Under the pieces are notes generated by a model. The model saw only the letters and a list, made by a program, of their open reading frames with translations. It made no database searches and was not told where the DNA came from. A program made the position numbers and the translations under genes. From Thermoplasmata archaeon (GTDB taxonomy: Archaea; Thermoplasmatota; Thermoplasmata; Halarchaeoplasmatales; Halarchaeoplasmataceae): DNA of 6,940 nucleotides. Shown here in pieces: positions 6,302 to 6,940 of this stretch (position 1 is the stretch's first letter; each line of letters begins with the position of its first letter). Location of the stretch: the NCBI GenBank assembly GCA_019594025.1, contig JAFDUB010000088.1:1-6940 (forward strand), read 5' to 3'.

Positions 6302-6316
6302 GAAATATTATATTCA
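6302..6316 (+). promoter_or_regulatory. TATA-like promoter of queF
   Basis: AAATATTATATT at about 6303-6314 lies 33-44 bases before the ATG at 6347, giving a predicted leader of around ten bases with no clear Shine-Dalgarno. A second AT-rich stretch just upstream (6296-6302) is an alternative. I see no structure resembling a preQ1 riboswitch between box and start. Confidence 0.4.
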
Positions 6317-6346
6317 CCCGCTGTTTATCCTTTGAAACGATAGAGT

Positions 6347-6691
6347 ATGGATAAAAAACTGTTGAAGACCATTCCGAATGAAAGCGTAGATAAAGATTAT
6401 CGAGTTGAGATTACGATCCCTGAGTTCACGTGCCTTTGCCCTGAAAAACGAGATCAACCTGACTTTGCAGTGATTACAATAACATACGTTCCCGATGAAC
6501 TCCTCGTTGAGTTAAAGTCCTTGAAGTACTATGTAGTGAAATTTAGGGATAAAGAGATATATCATGAAACCGCAACAAATCGCATCTTAGACGACCTCGT
6601 CGAAGTACTCAAACCCCGATATTTGAAGGTTAAGGGCGATTGGAACATAAGAGGGGGAATTAAGACTATTGTCGAAGTTGATTACCCATGA
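6347..6691 (+). CDS. queF: QueF family protein: 7-cyano-7-deazaguanine (preQ0) reductase or QueF-like archaeosine synthase
   Basis: A 114-residue single-domain T-fold protein of the QueF family, shorter than the roughly 165-residue Bacillus QueF but covering its core. The nitrile-attacking cysteine is Cys31 in FTCLCP (27-32), followed by QPDF (37-40) with Asp39, the proton-relay acid; one residue is inserted between them compared with Bacillus. The reductase signature is present as ELKSLKYY (55-62), then HE (73-74) for substrate binding and a final RGGIK strand (102-106). In bacteria QueF reduces preQ0 to preQ1 with NADPH, for queuosine. In some archaea a QueF-like enzyme instead adds ammonia to preQ0 in tRNA to form archaeosine and, as I recall, lacks the NADPH motif. 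Here the motif is kept, so the reaction is uncertain. Divergent from arcC; no other deazaguanine gene is in view. Residues 15-53 are copied, inverted, at the window's right end. Confidence 0.88.
   Translation: MDKKLLKTIPNESVDKDYRVEITIPEFTCLCPEKRDQPDFAVITITYVPDELLVELKSLKYYVVKFRDKEIYHETATNRILDDLVEVLKPRYLKVKGDWNIRGGIKTIVEVDYP
6389..6505 (+). repeat. left arm of a 117-bp perfect inverted repeat (inside queF)
   Basis: These 117 bases, coding for QueF residues Asp15 to Leu53, are matched without a mismatch or gap by the reverse complement of 6824-6940. The match stops at its inner edge after CTCCTC (codon Leu53) and at its outer edge only because the window ends, so the true repeat may be longer. 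The arms are separated by 318 bp. Confidence 0.97.
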
Positions 6692-6699
6692 GTTTTTTA
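6692..6699 (+). terminator. oligo-T tract after queF
   Basis: Six Ts (6693-6698) directly follow the queF TGA stop, the kind of tract at which archaeal RNA polymerase releases. The following stretch to 6823 is AT-rich and non-coding as far as I can see, ending in an A-rich run (6802-6823). Confidence 0.45.
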
Positions 6700-6793
6700 A
6701 AATCGTAATTATAAATAAAAATAACGAACAGCTCTCCTGCTTAGACATCGGAAAATTTATCGACACAAGAAATATCGCTCACGGCAAATCATT

Positions 6794-6940
6794 TTAAATC
6801 CAAAAAAATAAAAAAGAAAAGAAGAGGAGTTCATCGGGAACGTATGTTATTGTAATCACTGCAAAGTCAGGTTGATCTCGTTTTTCAGGGCAAAGGCACG
6901 TGAACTCAGGGATCGTAATCTCAACTCGATAATCTTTATC
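6794..6940 (-). pseudogene. inverted partial copy of queF at window edge, probably chimeric
   Basis: On the minus strand, entering from the right edge, the sequence encodes QueF residues Asp15-Leu53 in frame and at 100% nucleotide identity (6940-6824). It then passes abruptly into T-rich sequence that adds about nine unrelated residues before a TAA at 6796-6794. It therefore lacks the NADPH motif and the whole C-terminal half and could not be a working enzyme. Two readings exist: a very recent inverted duplication, or a chimeric read or contig end formed by strand switching during amplification or assembly. The absence of any silent difference and the position exactly at the window end favour the artefact. 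Confidence 0.75.

Noticed and set aside
1..6940. CRISPR array, tRNA/rRNA gene, insertion sequence or toxin-antitoxin pair
   Set aside because: No regularly spaced direct repeats, transposase motifs, terminal repeats or recognisable structured RNA were seen; nearly all sequence is accounted for by identified genes.

Overview
The window reads as a piece of archaeal chromosome, probably from a euryarchaeal-type lineage. It encodes several proteins confined to archaea/eukaryotes or of archaeal type: a two-domain tRNA splicing endonuclease, SRP19, ribosomal protein S8e, a short (413-residue) histidyl-tRNA synthetase and a COG2129-like phosphoesterase. Most leading genes have an A/T-rich TATA-like box about 25-30 bases before the start codon (leaderless or nearly leaderless mRNA). 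Genes inside operons, and arcC, instead carry GAGG-type Shine-Dalgarno sites. The genome is compact and moderately AT-rich. I cannot name the species. The double-length endonuclease fits Archaeoglobus/methanogen/haloarchaeal-like relatives or uncultured groups near them.

Layout from left to right. Two genes on the minus strand: a metallophosphoesterase cut by the left edge (1-443) and a gamma-glutamylcyclotransferase-fold protein (489-890). A 117-bp divergent promoter region separates them from the plus-strand endA (1008-2057). endA runs tail to tail, with a 4-bp overlap, into a four-gene minus-strand operon read hisS (4586-3345), a DUF2085 membrane protein (3358-2648), rps8e (2732-2352) and srp19 (2350-2054). 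A 94-bp divergent region lies between hisS and a plus-strand flavin reductase-like gene (4681-5205). That gene converges, with 5 bp between, on the minus-strand carbamate kinase arcC (6158-5211). A 188-bp divergent region leads to queF (6347-6691), followed by an AT-rich stretch. The last 117 bases of the window are a perfect reverse complement of part of queF.

Functionally, most of the window is housekeeping RNA and translation work: tRNA intron removal, tRNA-His charging, a small-subunit ribosomal protein, signal recognition particle assembly and 7-deazaguanine (archaeosine-pathway or preQ0-reductase) chemistry. Carbamate kinase and the flavoprotein are metabolic neighbours with no clear link. 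I found no mobile element, CRISPR array, tRNA or rRNA gene, and no convincing new multi-gene system. The two things most worth checking are the inverted queF fragment at the right edge, which looks like a contig-end amplification or assembly chimera, and the queF gene itself, which keeps the reductase-type NADPH motif although archaea are not known to make queuosine.
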